Shown: positions 13,078 to 13,908 of the stretch, piece by piece
How positions within the stretch are numbered: the first letter of the stretch is position 1
Layout of the letters: each line of letters starts with the position of its first letter
NCBI GenBank assembly: GCA_002308215.1
Contig: DBVO01000017.1
Location: forward strand, 13,343-27,250
Direction of reading: 5' to 3'
Length of the DNA stretch: 13,908 nt
From: Christensenella sp. UBA1262
GTDB taxonomy: Bacteria; Bacillota; Clostridia; Christensenellales; CAG-917
Position numbers and translations under genes: made by a program
Notes under the pieces: model-generated
Seen by the model: only the letters and a program-made list of their open reading frames with translations
Told to the model about the DNA's origin: nothing
The model's database searches: none

Positions 13078-13908
13078 TTATTCTTTGAATCCGCCTTCTT
13101 TTTCAGCTATCTTATCAATAACACGAAGAACAACATCTAAGCCCAAACAAACTGTTTCAGCATCAAAGCGCTCTGGCACATCCATGTATGTATGATAGTA
13201 ATCTGTCATAACAGGATTTTGTGCCGCGAATGTTATGGACTTCACTCCGTTCTTTTGGAATGGTGTTGAATCGCAACCACCAACTGGGTTATTCATCTTG
13301 CCTGGCTTTTCAATGCCAGCTTCTTTCATTGAATCCATAAACATCTCTTCGAGATCTTTATCAAAGTGTGGGCAAAGCCATGCATCACCATTAATGACTT
13401 CGAAATAATCTTTGTCGGCAATTGAGTCTACGTTGATATGATATGCATGATCAAGCATGCCATCGTCTTTATGCTTTCTTACAAAAGCAAGAGAGCCTCT
13501 AAGACCAGATTCTTCAGCGCCACAGTTTACATCTATTATACGGCAACGTGGAGGCATCTTGTCTGGGTTCTCTTTGAAGTACTTGAGTACTTCATATGAG
13601 ATTGCAATACCTGTTGCATTATCCATAGCACCTGGAGATGCGATCTTCTCTGTTTTCTCATTATACATTGTAAGGAAGAATGAACCAACAATCCAAACTG
13701 GGCAAGAAAATACATTGATATAGAACATAATGCCAATCGCTCTTGCCACACCTTCTAACAAATCAGCGTTTCCGGCACCAATTGCTCCTTCATAAATGCA
13801 GAAGATAATGAAGTTTACAAGAGCAAGCACAGTAACAATACCTACAGAAACAGCTCCAAGTGCAAGGCGGATAACAACACTTACAAATCCTGCTTTACCT
13901 TGAGATGC
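13078..13908 (-). CDS. Membrane-embedded M28-family zinc metallopeptidase, N-terminus off window
   Basis: The frame is open from the right edge (276 codons in window); the real start lies beyond it, and a GTG at 13830 falls inside a membrane segment and is unlikely to be the start. M28 aminopeptidase motifs are clear: SPGAMDNATG with zinc ligand Asp96 (in-window numbering), GAEESGLRGS with Glu132/Glu133, NVDS with Asp161, GCDSTPF and YHTYMD with His239. Two hydrophobic stretches, about 7-39 and 54-82, stand immediately before SPGAMDN. In ordinary M28 enzymes the first zinc ligand motif (HxD) lies roughly ten residues before that point, so here it must lie upstream of the membrane segments, meaning these are inserted within the catalytic domain. 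Likely an aminopeptidase-like membrane enzyme; substrate unknown. It converges on the histidine kinase gene and shares its terminator. Confidence 0.88.
   Translation of the reverse strand, partial: ASQGKAGFVSVVIRLALGAVSVGIVTVLALVNFIIFCIYEGAIGAGNADLLEGVARAIGIMFYINVFSCPVWIVGSFFLTMYNEKTEKIASPGAMDNATGIAISYEVLKYFKENPDKMPPRCRIIDVNCGAEESGLRGSLAFVRKHKDDGMLDHAYHINVDSIADKDYFEVINGDAWLCPHFDKDLEEMFMDSMKEAGIEKPGKMNNPVGGCDSTPFQKNGVKSITFAAQNPVMTDYYHTYMDVPERFDAETVCLGLDVVLRVIDKIAEKEGGFKE

Noticed and set aside
13828..13830. GTG at 13830 as the start of the peptidase
   Set aside because: The frame stays open to the window edge, the GTG falls in the middle of a hydrophobic membrane segment, and the first zinc ligand motif is still missing.
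1..13908. Mobile element, CRISPR array, phage or defence system
   Set aside because: No transposase, integrase, spaced direct repeats, phage structural genes or defence-type proteins were found on either strand; all space is taken by housekeeping-type genes.

Overview
The window looks like chromosomal DNA of a low-GC Bacillota (Firmicutes), probably a Clostridia-type or related uncultured gut lineage. This rests on the AT-rich sequence, the glgB-glgC-glgD-glgA-glgP gene order with the GlgD subunit typical of this phylum, and sigma-A-like promoters, several with an extended -10. The taxonomic call is inference; no rRNA or marker gene is present.

From the left edge to about 9.2 kb, one leftward operon encodes a complete glycogen cycle. 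A promoter near 9.2 kb drives glgB (branching enzyme), glgC and glgD (the two ADP-glucose pyrophosphorylase subunits), glgA (glycogen synthase), glgP (phosphorylase) and a cytoplasmic GH13 alpha-glucan hydrolase whose C-terminal part lies off the window. glgB/glgC share one base and glgC/glgD are 13 bases apart. A hairpin sits in front of each degradative gene (glgP and the GH13 gene), which may separate expression of the synthesis and breakdown halves. GlgC and GlgD make ADP-glucose, GlgA extends and GlgB branches the chain, and GlgP and the GH13 enzyme recover sugar.

From 9.37 to 10.41 kb, also leftward, lies a single gene with its own terminator. It encodes an IspE-like GHMP kinase (MEP isoprenoid pathway) with an extra N-terminal domain of about 90 residues that reads like a winged helix. 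Its extended -10 element lies so close to the ATG that the mRNA may be leaderless. This is the most unusual gene in the window.

Divergent from it, a rightward two-gene operon encodes an OmpR-family response regulator and a membrane histidine kinase with an unrecognised extracytoplasmic sensor domain. A perfect 10-bp inverted repeat lies between the two divergent promoters. A bidirectional terminator separates the kinase gene from a convergent, 5'-truncated gene for a membrane-embedded M28-family zinc peptidase at the right edge.

No RNA genes, insertion sequences, CRISPR arrays, phage genes or defence systems were seen. No stretch over 300 bases lacks a gene. Most of the window is conventional metabolism and signalling; the candidates for novelty are the fused IspE, its leaderless promoter, the intra-operon hairpins and the membrane-inserted M28 peptidase.
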